DNA of 64,000 nt from Lampris incognitus (lineage: Eukaryota > Chordata > Actinopteri > Lampriformes > Lampridae), in assembly GCF_029633865.1 (NCBI RefSeq), contig NC_079216.1, positions 60,528,545 to 60,592,544 on the forward strand. Direction: 5' to 3'. The notes below the pieces were generated by a model, which was not told where the DNA came from, did not search any database, and was given only the letters and a program-made list of their open reading frames with translations. This document shows, in pieces, positions 1-10,945 of this stretch. Numbering within the stretch: position 1 is the stretch's first letter; each line of letters starts with the position of its first letter. The position numbers and the translations under genes were made by a program.

Positions 1-2560
1 TGAAAACAGCTTCTTGGCAACACTGGCAGGTCATTTGGTCCCACCTATAGGTTTTCCTGTGGAAGAAATGAACAGTGAGCCTTTTCCCATTTCTTTTTCT
101 CTGCTGGTGGGACAGACTCCTGTAAATCTGCAACATCCTTTAAGGACAGTGGGGTTTCTCCATCCGGTTCTGTGAGTGGGAGAGAAACCATTGAAAGCAC
201 TGGCGAGTAAGGAGACGCCGCTGCTGCTTTTGACGCCGCCGCATTACCTTTTGAGATAGGATCAGAGGATTTAGTATGAGCTTGACATTTGCACAAAGCC
301 AAACTAGAAGGCAATAATATTGCTTCCAGGAGGTTTTTGATCAACACATGGTGTGCAATTGGCTTACCAGTTGATGTGAAGAACCTGCGATTCCCCCATA
401 GCGTACCAAAATCGTGCACCACCCCAAAAGCATAACTGCTGTCAGTGTAAATGTTAACTGATTTACCAGTGGCAAGAATATATGCGCGGGTGACAGCGAA
501 CAACTCCACGCCTTGCGCTGATAGATGTTTTGGAAGACGAGCAGATTCCATAACTGTGTGTGCTGTTGTTACAGCAAATGCAACAAGTGGTTCTCCCTTG
601 TTTGAGCGTTGGGCGGAGCCATCCACAAAATATTCTAGTTCAGGGTTTGTTATATGAACATCTGTGAGATCTGGGTGTGGCTTACAGACTTCTTCCACTA
701 TGGCCACGCAATCATGTGGTTCTCCATCATCTGGGGGTTGGAAGGAGATCTGCTGGGTTTAGAACAGAGCATCTTTTGATTGTTACATTTGACATGGTTA
801 GCAACACATTTGCCAATGCAACAATCGGGCTGGATGTAGATGAGCTGTCTTCGCTTGCAAAAGCAACGCTGCAACAGCATGAGGCACATGGACATACAGT
901 TGATGCAAAGCAACAATGTCAACACAACTTAGTACTGCTTCAGTAGTAGCTGCTACTGCTCTCAAACAGGACACTTGTACTCCTACAACACTGTCAAGCT
1001 TTTTCGAGTAAAAAGCTATAGGCCTCTTTTTACCTCCATGTTCTTGTGTTAGTACAGCTGACATGACGTTGTCTCATTCGTTCGTAAACAAATGGAAAGG
1101 TTTGTCATAGGTAGGCCAAGACAGGGGGCTGTTGATGGCCTCTGTTTCAATGTCGTGAGTGCCAGTCAGGTCTTGTCTGTCCACGTGATTTTGTCACGAG
1201 GCGCTAATTTCTGTCCATGGGCCAGATCGGACAGTGGCTGTGTGATTTCTGCATAGTCCGGGATCCAGGTTCTGCAGTAACCTGCAGTGACATCATTTGG
1301 GCTTTGGTTGTGGGCTGGGGCAGTGCCAGAATTGCTGCAACACGTTCAGTCCCCAGTGACTTGCCCTCTTTTGAGATCATGTGACCTAGGTATTTGACTT
1401 TTTCACGTACCAGCTGGAGTTTGTGCTTTGATACCTTATGGCCATTTTGCGCAAGAAACATTAGCAACGCTCTAGTGTCCTGAACACAGGCTTCTCGACT
1501 AGAGGAGGCTGATGGCAGGTCATCCATATGTTAGAGGAGTGTACTGCCACCAGGAGGAACAAAGCCCTCCAAGTTCCAAGCTAACTCAACTGAAAAATGC
1601 GTAGCACTGTCACAAAAACCCATCGGCATTACAGCCCAGGTCCATCTCTTGTTTTTGGAAGTAAAAGCAAAAAACTCTTGAATCCGGGTGCACAGGGATG
1701 CTGAAATATGCATTTGCTAGGTCAAGAACGGAAAAATTAGTGACTGTTGCCAGTATTGATGCAAGAATGGTAACAGAATTTGGAACAACAGGTGATATAG
1801 GATGACATACATCGTTTATCTTTCTCAAATCTTGGCAAAAACGCCAGGTTCCAGAAGGTTTCCTTACCGGCAAAATAGGGCTGTTACATGGTGAATTTGG
1901 ACACGGCACTATGGCTCCCCTCTTTACCAATGAAGCATGTACCCCCACTATTCCCTCTTCTGCTTCTTTGGAGAGGGGATACTGTGCTCTGTAGGGCCTG
2001 TAAGGATTCTTTGGGTGTACAACAGGCTTAACGTTCTTAATTCGGCCAATTTCAAATTCCTCTTTAGCCCACAAAGTTTCAGGTAACCCCTCCAATACAG
2101 ATAGATCTTCTGTTTTGTCAGGTGGTGTTTGAACAAATGAAGGAGTGAGGTTTAACCCGTGCACCCTCCGTTTTACCTCTGTTGCCCATTGCCATGGGAA
2201 GCATCTCACCCCTAGCCATGGAGAATATCTCACTTGGTGTGGTTCTCCTTGCCAGTCAGTAGTCTCCATCACGCCCTTCAGCCATGCTCCAGTATCCCTC
2301 CTGTTGACAAACTCAGAATTCGCAAATGAAATGTGGGGCACTTCATTTTTGTCTGTGTTATACAGCAGTCTCTGTGCGTCTGTCAGATGGACAGAGAGTG
2401 CTGCAAAATCTGGACCCACATATAGTTTGTCACATGATATAGTCTCTCCTGATGGTGGTGCAAACCAAGCTTCCTCAAACTCATAATTCTGTGTGACCGG
2501 TGAGAGTGACGCTGTGCAACGCAACTCTGTGAGAGGCTCAAACATTCCATCATATGTCTA
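1..2560 (-). mobile_element. Fossil endogenous retrovirus, pol region (class I-like)
   Basis: The minus strand encodes retroviral Pol pieces. Nearest the right end is a stretch leading into reverse transcriptase, with the conserved LPVRKPSGTWRFCQDLRKIN region around 1790-1880. The RT palm continues leftward, and an RNase H domain (YFVDGS, then YTDSSYAFGV) lies at about 45-640. Order and sequence resemble gammaretrovirus/epsilonretrovirus-like (class I) fish elements. The copy is broken in several places and continues past the left edge; no gag, envelope or LTR is visible here. Its right edge abuts an L2 LINE on the other strand. It is an old fossil with no sign of a functional product. Confidence 0.85.
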
Positions 2561-2619
2561 GCATGTTTCGATCTCTGAAAATAACTTACTCAACTGGGAT
2601 GACGTCTGATCATTGTTCT

Positions 2620-3945
2620 CTGATCATTTGGACCTGACTGCTGCCTTTGACAGGGTTGACCATAATATTATTTTATCACGTCTTGAACTATGTGTAGGAA
2701 TTAAAGGTACTGCCCTAGAATGGTTCAAGTCTTACCTGTCAAATAGAAGCTTTTCTGTCCATATAGACCAATTCTCTTCAGCTGCGGCCCCACTTAACTG
2801 TGGGGTCCCCCAAGCCTCCATTTTGGGCCCCATTCTCTTCTCCTTGTATATGCTTCCCTTGGGATCCATTATTAAAAAACATATGTCTTTCCATTGTTTT
2901 GCTGGTGATTTGCAAATCTATCTGCCTATAAAAACAAACAGCAGAGATTCTATACAGGCTTTGCTGAGTTGCTTAAAGGATGTCAAAACATGAATGGAGT
3001 TAAACTTCCTGAAACTAAATCAAAATAAGACTGAAATTATTGTATATGGACAACCTGATGTGCTGGATGGTTATGATAGCGCTCTTGGCCCCTTAGCTTC
3101 CTACAGTCACTCTTCTGTTAGGAATCTTGGGGTGATTTTTGACAACTCTTTTAACTTTGATAAACAAATAAGCTCAGTAGTCAAAACAAGTTTTTTTTCA
3201 ATTACGACTTTTGGGAAAAGTGAAGGCCTATCTCCTTCCAAATGATCTTGAAAGGGTAATTCATGCATTTATTACCTCTCGTTTAGATTATTGTAATTCA
3301 TTGTATGTTGGTGTAGCTCAGTCGTCACTTCGTCGCCTGCAGCTTGTACAAAATGCAGCTGCTTGCCTGCTGACAGGAAAGAAGCGATGTGATCACATAA
3401 CGCCTGTACTGGCCTCCCTTCGTTGGCTTCCTGTCTGTTTTAAGATTTTATTACTTGTTTTTAAGTCTTTGAATGAGCTGGCACTATCTTATTTATCTGA
3501 GCTAATACGTCATCATACACCAGTCAGAGCACTCAGGTCAGCAAACCAGATGCTCTTACATGTTCCGAGATCCAGGCTTAAGAATAGGGGCGACAGAGCC
3601 TTTGCAGTAGCTGCCCCTGATCTCTGGAACAACTTAACGGTACACATAAGCTCTGCTCAGACCCTAGAGACTTTTAAATCATGGTTAAAGACCTACCTCT
3701 TCTCGCTGGCATTCAATTCAAGTTGAGCTTGACACCGTGATTTTATTGTGGAAATATACTTTTACTCTTGTATTTTATTGTTTACATTTTAATGTCTTTA
3801 TTTTATTATGTCTTTTTTACATATATTTTTATATTCATATGTGTCACTTATTTTATATTGTATTTTAAGCTTGTGCAGCACTTTGGTTCAACTGTGGTTG
3901 TTTTAAATGTGCTATATAAAAAACTTGACTTAAAATTCAATTTTC
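2620..3945 (+). mobile_element. L2-clade LINE, 5'-truncated
   Basis: Translation shows the RT of a fish L2/CR1-group LINE: DLTAAFDRVDHNIILSRLE near 2622, then GVPQASILGPILFSLYMLPL near 2800, and a C-terminal RRLQLVQNAAACLL block near 3330. The coding track is split into at least three frames (2613-2993, 2994-3245, 3211-3726), and the catalytic YADD position reads FAGD, so the copy is dead. After the stop at about 3726 the AT-rich 3' UTR ends in the typical L2 tail (GCACTTTGGTTCAACTGTGG near 3878, then a TATAAA-like tail). The endonuclease is missing, as expected for 5' truncation. Confidence 0.85.
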
Positions 3946-4825
3946 CTCATAAATTGTACCCCCTTCTCTATCTAAGAACAGTTGTATGTTGCCAGGAAGT
4001 AGATTATATCTTGATTTTTACGTTTGTGCAGTCTTAAATTCTAACAGGTCCATGAACTTCATAGCCTGTGAATTTAAAACGTGTGTTATTGTGTTCCCTA
4101 TATCCTACATTGTTTACTATCCTTATTGCTCTTTTTTGTAGTACACATAATGGTTGTAGGTTGCTTTTGTAGGTGTTCCCCCATACCTCCACACCATAAT
4201 TCAATTATGGCAATACAAGTGAAGAATACAGAATGCACAATGATTTATGATCCTGAATGTGCTTTGCCTTTCCCAGAACTCCAATGCTCCTTGCCATTTT
4301 TTTTCTCCTCATGAATCTTATGATGTTTCCAGCAGATTTTAAGGTCAAATATCACACCCAGAAATTTATTTTCATATACTCTTTCAGTGTTAATATTGTT
4401 GATCCTTCTACTTGAGTGTCTATTTTACGATTTCCAAATAACATAAACTTAGTTTTGTTCAGATTTAATGATAATTTGTTTCTGTCAAACCACATTTTTA
4501 ACTTTTTCATTTCAGCTGTGATCAACGCCAAAAGCTCCTGTACCAGGAACTGTCTGTGGAACAAAAAATGGTTGTGTCATCCACAAATAAAATGAATTTC
4601 AATGGACTTGATACCTTACAAATGTCATTGATGTACAGAACAAATAATTTAGGGGCTAATACTGACCCCTGTGGGACTCCACAAGTAATGTCCATGCATG
4701 GTGATTTGTAGTCGCCTATCTGCACAAATTTCCCATATAATTTTTCAGCCAATTTAGCCCCACCTCTCTGCTACCATATCTTATAATTTTATTAAGTAGT
4801 AGTTCATGGTGAGTTGTATCAAACG

Positions 4826-7075
4826 TAGGGCTGGGTGATATGAATTCAAATCAATATCACGATTATTTCAAACTTTTACCTTGATTATGATTATATGCTC
4901 TTTTTTTTACACTGCCCTCATAGTTCTCTGACAGGTCTGTACTGTAAATATGCTGAACTGCCGGGATATTTTTTCTAATGAATCATATCTGTGATTTTAA
5001 ATAATTTAAGGAAACACACAGATGAACTATTTATGGCTGTTTATTTAATATTTTGAACAGTTGAAATCAAAGCACACATCACTTGAAATGAAAACGTCTT
5101 GTGAAAAAGGGTCACATTTTATTTTTAAAGTAAAAAAAAAAGTGGAAAATATCTTGCATCTCTTGCAAACAAACTAAATTATTTTAAATAATGCCACGTG
5201 AAAAGTAGAAAATAATAACTTGCATCTCTTGTAAACAAAAATAATGCCATTATTTATGGCTATTTATTGAATATTTCGAACAGTTGAAATCAAAGCATAC
5301 ATCACTTGAACTAAAAATGTCTGGTGAAAAGGGTCACATTTTAGTTTTAAAGTAAAAAGCAAGTTCCCTAAAAAAAGTAGAAAATAATATTTTGCATCTC
5401 TTGCAAACAGAATAAATTATTTTAAACAATGCCATGTGAAAAGTAGAAAATTATAACTTGCATCTCTTGCAAACAAAATAAATGATTTTAAATAATGCCA
5501 TGTACAAAAATGTCAATGTAACACTGCTGATTGAGCAAGAGAAGGGCTTGCACAGGGCACCGCCAATGGATCAGCAGGCTGTGCTCAGTGTTGTATGTGA
5601 ATCTGACTCATGACCGCTGTTAGATGTGATCTGGTCCTGTTACTCTATGCACTAGGAGGTATTTTACTCTAGGTTCTTTCTAAGAAACACTAGCATGTTT
5701 ACCTCTTCAGATTTCAGGCAGTATCTGAGGCATGTAACAATGTTTCCTCCTGAACTGAAAACCCGCTCATATGGGGAGCTAGCGGCTGGTATGCAAAGAT
5801 ACTTTTTTGCCACCTTGCTTATTGGGAAAGTGTACGTGATGCTTTCTCCACCATTCCAGTGGATTTTCCTCACTATCCAGCATGGGAGACACCAAGTAGC
5901 TGCTCAGCTCTGCTTCTCCTGTTTGCTGAAGTGACACAGTGGGTGCAGTTGAAGGGGTTGCCTCACTTCCTTTGAAAAAACTTGCTAATGACCTCCTTGG
6001 CTTCTTTGCTTTTGATGAAGACGTAGGCGGTTCTGTGCTCTCTGGGGTACTTTCCCTGTGGGCTGCAGCTGCTGACTCCATCATCTCTGTTTTCACTTTT
6101 TCCTGAATGGTGAGGACATGGTGTGCAGAAATGTATGCCGTTTTAAATCTGGGATCAACAAAACTGGCTGTGTTCAGTAGCTCTTCTGTGATGGGTTCTG
6201 AGAACTTCTCCTTAAGGTACTCGAGGATGTGGGTTTTGATTATTTTAGTCGGCTCCATGTCATCTTCCTCCTCAGCCAGCACCCGTGAATGGAGGATGTG
6301 TAGAACAGGCTTTACAAATGAAATTGTCACATACTCTTCCCCTGACAAGGCATCTGTGAACTCCATCAATGGGGAAGAGAGCTTTGTTGACAGCCTGTAA
6401 GACATCCAGGTCAGCCCAAGATGGAACAAGGTGCCTCGATTTCTTATCGTCGGCGAGGACCTGTGTGATGGCTTTCTTTTGCTCAAGGACCCTTGCAGTC
6501 ATCATTTGCATTGATCCCCATCGGGTGGCACATGCAGTTTTCAACTTGTGTTGTGGCAGATTCAGCTCTTGTTGTGCCTTCGGAAGCACCTTCTTCTTTT
6601 TCCAACTATGGGAAAAAGCACCGACAATCTTTTTGCACACCCTCATTGCCCGCTCCACACGTTCTTTCACTGCATTTTCTGAAATGCACACACATGAAAA
6701 GATGAATTATTATATTATTGAGGGTTTCACTTATACCCGAAGATTTTACAAACTGTATAGCTTAAGCAAAATTAATAGATGATGTGACAGACACGGCATT
6801 CTTTTTAGGTATAAGCTGCTCAGGTTGAGGCCTATTTGTGGGCTCAGTGTTGGCGCTTATGTCATCCATACCGCCAGCTTGCTTTGAGTGAACTCGGACT
6901 ACCATTAGTTGGACGGGCCGGAGGCATGTGACTGAACATGACGTAGTATTTTTTTTAAAGGGACAGTTCATGACTGCGCACATTGGGGAAATTATTAACC
7001 GACATGAGCAAGATTATGTCAGTGAGAGGTTCTTAATGTCGGTTCGATACATTTTCGGTTAATTGCCCAGCCCTG
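4826..7075 (-). mobile_element. hAT DNA transposon with TIRs and 8-bp TSD
   Basis: The left end reads TAGGGCTGGGTGATAT and the right end, reverse-complemented, reads CAGGGCTGGGCAATTA. The flanking 8-mers ATCAAACG (4818-4825) and TTCAAACG (7076-7083) differ at one base and form a hAT-type target-site duplication. Length is 2,250 bp. It lies inside a LINE, so it is younger than that LINE. The 3' half (about 4990-5510) holds a roughly 190-230-bp segment that has been duplicated, with repeats of GAACAGTTGAAATCAAAGCA and CTTGCATCTCTTG. Confidence 0.85.
5664..6691 (-). pseudogene. hAT (ZBED-like) transposase remnant
   Basis: Minus-strand frames cover the middle and C terminus of a hAT transposase: CATRWGSMQMMTARVLEQKK (about 6570-6490), then FVDPRFK near 6160, and the hAT dimerisation tail AASSPYERVFSSGGNIV near 5780 followed by NMLVFLRKNLE. 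The pieces occupy different frames (6691-6272, 6486-5779, 5873-5664), and the N-terminal BED zinc finger is not readable, so the copy cannot encode a full transposase. The GGNIV in place of the usual AG(D/N) motif and the frame changes indicate decay. It lies inside the hAT element at 4826-7075. Confidence 0.8.
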
Positions 7076-8880
7076 TTCAAACGATTTTTTAAAACTCTAT
7101 AGATACTCCCACTGCACATTTGTTGCTATCAGTACTAGTTATTTCTTCTAGTAGCTCCATTAATGTCACAGGCGTTGATCAGAACCCATACTGACTGTCT
7201 GACAACAATTTGTTTCTCCGTAAAATTACCCACCCTTGCAATATAGAGTTTTCCCAAAATCTTAAAGAACTGGGAAATTAAGGACACAGGCCTGTAATTG
7301 GTAAAGTGATGTCTATCCCCAGCTTTATGTAGTGGGATAACTTTAGCAATGTTCATCCATCCATCCATTATCCAAACTGCTTATCCTGCTCGCAGGGTCG
7401 TGGGGATACTGGAGCCTGTCTGCATCGAAATGTACCCGTTTCGAAAGACAAGTTGCAGATGTAAGTCAGTGGGTTTACAATACCATCAGTGACTTTCTTA
7501 CCTAAAGTCATATCAGTTCCATACCAGTCAGCTGACGTTTGGTTCTTACTCTTGTTAACAATATCAATGATTTCCTTTCCTTCTACAGCTCTCGCAAAGA
7601 TTGAGCTTCTATCTCGTAATCCTCAATAGCCCCCACCTCTTGTGGCTGTGGGTCATCGATTTCTTCTGCCAGTTTTGGTCCCACACTTGCAGAAGATTTG
7701 TTAAACCCAGTTACCACATCATTCACCTTGTGTACAGTTTTATCGTTGTCTATGAAATACTGAGGGTAATGTGTTTGTTGATCCTTTTCTAACTGTTCTG
7801 CTTTTCATGAACTGTCTATGAAGAGCTTTTTTTTTTTTACAGGCATTTTGCAGTCCCTTTGTAATCCACGGTCTATCCTCATAGTTTTGCTTCCTGTTGT
7901 ATTGTTTTATTGGGCAGTTGTTGTTTTATAGTGTTATGAATGTACTGAGAAATGTGTTATAGGCTTTGTCAATGTCATTTTCCTCATATACTTTTTTTTT
8001 TCCAGTTTTGTTTTAATAATTCATTTTTAAATGCACCCATGGCTTCTCCTGTATTTAATCATATTGTCTTCCTTAGCCTTCACATAATCACAGCCATAGA
8101 TCACAAAAACTGGCAAATGGTCACTTCTGTCATTCGTTAACAACCCGCTCATTATATTGTTGTCCATATTATTTGAGAATATGTTGTCTATTAGAGTGGC
8201 ACAGTGTAATGTTATTCTGCTGGGTTTTGAGATGGTGAAGACTCATGCTATACATTGGCATCGTTAAACTCGTCCGTCAATTTGTGCTTGTTTGGGATTC
8301 AGCAAATCTATATTAAAATCCCCACAAATAAACATAACCTTCTGATCTGACTGAGCAAACATTTCTTCCATCCTTTCCCTAAATATTTCAATGCTGGATC
8401 CAAGTGCTCTGTACACACAACTAACAGTTACATTTTTTTCCTTTTTTCCATGTAAATTTCAATGGTAATGCATTCCATTACATCATCAATAGTTGTAGAC
8501 ATGTTTTTTACTACCTTACAATTGAGGTTTCTGTCTACATATAGAGCCACACAACCTCCTTTATTGTTCCTCCTATTCCTGTAATTTAAGTCATATCCAT
8601 CCATCTCAAAACCCACCCCTTTCTCATTGTTGAGCCAGGTCTAAGATATCGCTATGATATTGAACAGTTTCTTGAATAGATTTAAACGTTCTTTTATGTT
8701 TTGAAAGTTTTTATATAGACTTCTACTGTTAAAGTGAATGATTGACAAACTATTCTCTGAATTAATATTCTTGTTAAATAGTTCTTCGGTGCGATAACAA
8801 TTATTGTTTAGACTATTGAGGAAGTTCATGTCAGGATCGATGTCTTGTTCAAGGTTCATGAATTTGTGTCCAATAATCCA

Positions 8881-9216
8881 ATATAGTACATAGTCAAAAC
8901 ATGTTAATTATGCTATTGCCTGAAGAACATTTGTATCAACATGCGTCCAAACAGCATCTGTAAACGTGAGCAGCTTTTACATAACCTGTCAGCCAGCATC
9001 TAACCTGACTAAGCATGCCCAAGACAACGTTTGTATAGTGCCTACACTGAGTGCATGACCAGGCATGCTGGGACTGACCAAAATGGCTCGCTTTGTGGGC
9101 ATTTAGTAGGTTGAATCAGTTCATCTGGATTTGCTTACCTGGCTTATTGAGCAAGCATCAAGACAGATACTGTTCTGTTACGGTAGTTCAGTGAATGACA
9201 TTTTTCCAAGTCATTT
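8881..9216. other. Unannotated stretch
   Basis: No gene or complete repeat is recognised. The 20-base string GGTTGAATCAGTTCATCTGG near 9112 resembles the terminal sequence of the Penelope-like elements found at 62.7 kb and so may be a tiny remnant. Confidence 0.3.
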
Positions 9217-9224
9217 CAATTGTT

Positions 9225-9671
9225 GGTAACACTTAAGTATGGGGAACGTAGTCACCATTAATTAGGTGCTTATTAGCAACATATTGGCTCTTAATTGGTC
9301 ATTATTACATACTCATTAATGCCTTATTCTGCATGGCCTTATTATACAACCAGTAAGCCATTAACTATGAGTTTTCCCTCTATATCCTCAGAAGTATTGC
9401 TTATTAGTAGTACCATCTCAATATGCTTCGCTTAGTCTGGACTTTATAAGGTGGTAGTACCACAAGAAGAGTTATTCTCCCTTACTAACGATTAATGAAT
9501 ATAGTCTGTTCTTACATAACAACACGCAAAACTACAAGTGTTCATAGTGTTAAATTACTCTAAATTAAGTTTTTTTACTTGGAATATGTTCCCCATACTA
9601 AAGTGACATCTTGATCATTACTAATTCACTAGTAATTAAGTTTTTTTATGTTCCCCATACTAAAGTGTTCC
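9225..9671 (+). mobile_element. hAT-type MITE, copy 1
   Basis: It starts GGTAACACTTAAGTATGGGG and ends CCCCATACTAAAGTGTTCC. The flanking 8-mers are CAATTGTT (9217-9224) and CTATTGTT (9672-9679). It is about 94-95% similar by eye to copies at 20213-20665 (opposite orientation) and 53027-53710. It has no coding capacity. The 8-bp duplication fits hAT, although other 8-bp superfamilies are possible. Confidence 0.85.
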
Positions 9672-9859
9672 CTATTGTTTTCTGCGACACGTAGTGAGTG
9701 GTTCCTTTAAGAAACACAGGAAGTTAGCCTTCCACGTGACTTTAGTCAGGAAATGAAGATGCCTTGCAAAGGACGGCTTTTTTTAAATTTTATACATTAA
9801 TTTCATTTTTCTCCCAATTTAGTGGCAATCGATCCCTGTTTTTGTTCAAACACCCATCC

Positions 9860-10456
9860 TCGTACCGCATGCGTTCGCCAGCTGCGTCTCCCCGGCCGGA
9901 CGCCTCGCCACTTCCGCGACAGGGCGAACCCAGGTTCGGCCCCACGCGTTATTATGGATCCCACTGCTTTTCTGGGCATGACTAGGAAGACCCGCCCCTA
10001 CTCTATCTCTGATTGGCTAACCCTATCCCTAACCCCACCCTTAACCAACGGGGAGGCAGAGTTCGCGGAAAACGGGTACGAGTACTGGCCAATCAGAGAC
10101 AGAGTGCCCAGAAAAGCAGTGGGTTTCATAATAACGACTTCCCCAGTTTGTTTGTTTTTCTCCCCGCACCCGCATTCCGGGAACTCTGCCTCTGATTGGC
10201 TAGTACGCGTTGCCTCCGTTCCCCACACACCCAGAGACGCGCTCATGTGACGAACACAAGCCGACTCCGCCCCCCTGCGAAAGACAGCGCTGCTGCGTCA
10301 TCGAGTCCGGCCGCCGTCGGATCTGCCGAGTCCCAGCGGGCAAGCGCATCGACACAAAGCCGACGCTTAGACCGCGACACCACCGCGGACCCCCCCTGTG
10401 TTTTAAGGATCACTATCCATCAGCAAACGTCTGCACACGTCTTATGCCATTCGTTG
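9860..10456 (+). promoter_or_regulatory. CpG-rich probable promoter and 5' UTR exon of the C15orf39-like gene
   Basis: GC- and CpG-rich DNA in an otherwise AT-rich region. It has several CCAAT-type boxes (GATTGGCT near 10011 and 10193, GGCCAATC near 10087) and ends at a good splice donor (CGTTG|GTATGT, exon end about 10456). The next acceptor in the same orientation is at 12438-12439, 41 bases before the start codon at 12479. The non-coding exon and promoter are inferred from composition and splice-site position only. Confidence 0.45.
9947..10136. repeat. Foldback (inverted-repeat) element in the promoter region
   Basis: The left arm starts CGTTATTATGGATCCCACTG and continues CTTTTCTGGGC. The right arm is its mirror, GCCCAGAAAAGCAGTGGG then CATAATAACG. 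An inner pair, CTCTGATTGGCT (about 10007) against TGGCCAATCAGAG (about 10086), extends the symmetry, with about 28 extra bases in the left arm. It looks like a small MITE or foldback element. No clear target duplication was found. Confidence 0.65.
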
Positions 10457-10573
10457 GTATGTAATTCGATCTTTTATCATGCTCTACAATTGCAATTCAT
10501 TATTTGGCTTAAACTAAACGTTTTGTGTATTTTGATGTAAAAAGGCTACCAAGCTATTTTCGGTCGATGCTAT

Positions 10574-10945
10574 TGTAAACTACTAATAAGACACGTTAGC
10601 CCCTAGCTAACGGCTCAGACCCTTTAGCCGAGCGGTTAGTGACGTCGCCTTGTGGTACAGTACACCTCGTTTCGAATCCCGCACCGGGCAACAAAATAAC
10701 CGCTTACATTGGTGGCAGCGGTGGGATCCGGAAGTGCGCAGATCCTCAGAAGTCTCTTCGGAGCGCGGGAAGAACAAGCGCGAGGGTGCGCTTCCGGGGA
10801 GGGTGACGACTGTAAACTACTAATAAGACACGTTAGCCCCTAGCTAACGGGTCTGACCCATTAGCCGAGCGGTTAGCGACGTCGCCTTGTGGTGCAGTAC
10901 ACCCAGTATCGAATCCCGCACCGGGCAAGAAAATAACCGGTTACT
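10574..10945 (+). mobile_element. TRIM-like miniature LTR element with tRNA-like LTRs
   Basis: Two near-identical units of about 135 bp (10574-10708 and 10811-10945) each start TGTAAACTACTAATAAGACA; the first ends in CA. One base after the first unit, TGGTGGCAGCGGTGGGAT (10710-10727) matches the complement of the 3' end of tRNA-Leu(AAG) plus CCA, a standard primer-binding site. A purine-rich run, GGGGAGGGTGACGAC, precedes the second unit. About 100 bp separate the repeats and nothing is coded. This is the layout of a terminal-repeat retrotransposon in miniature. Each repeat also holds a tRNA-like A box (TAGCCGAGCGGTTAG) and B box-like sequence (TTCGAATCCCG). Fossil; moderately young by LTR similarity. 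Confidence 0.7.

Larger units (their letters stand above)
4080..8880 (-). mobile_element. Degenerate jockey-superfamily LINE, split by a hAT
   Basis: Minus-strand fragments keep the order of one LINE ORF2: endonuclease-like pieces at 8859-8641 (SIIHFNSRSLYKNFQNIKE) and 8616-8428 (RNNKGGCVALYVDRN), an N-terminal RT piece at 7368-7135 (NYRPVSLISQFFKILGK), then RT at 4752-4522 (CGVPQGSVLAPKLFVLYIND, FVDD) and 4564-4352 (KLSLNLNKTKFMLFGN). The RT is interrupted by the hAT element at 4826-7075. A short foreign repeat starting with CATCCATCCATCCATTATCC sits at about 7357-7445. Many frame breaks and no intact ORF. The clade within the CR1/L2/Rex1/jockey group is not certain. Confidence 0.75.

Noticed and set aside
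9822-10540. Overlapping ORFs of 60-142 residues on both strands
   Set aside because: They follow from the GC-rich promoter and foldback repeat; no conserved protein features.
10615-10690. Possible tRNA-Leu or tRNA-Ser gene
   Set aside because: A and B box-like motifs are present, but no acceptor stem pairs across the ends and the same block repeats inside both LTR-like units, so it is part of the element.
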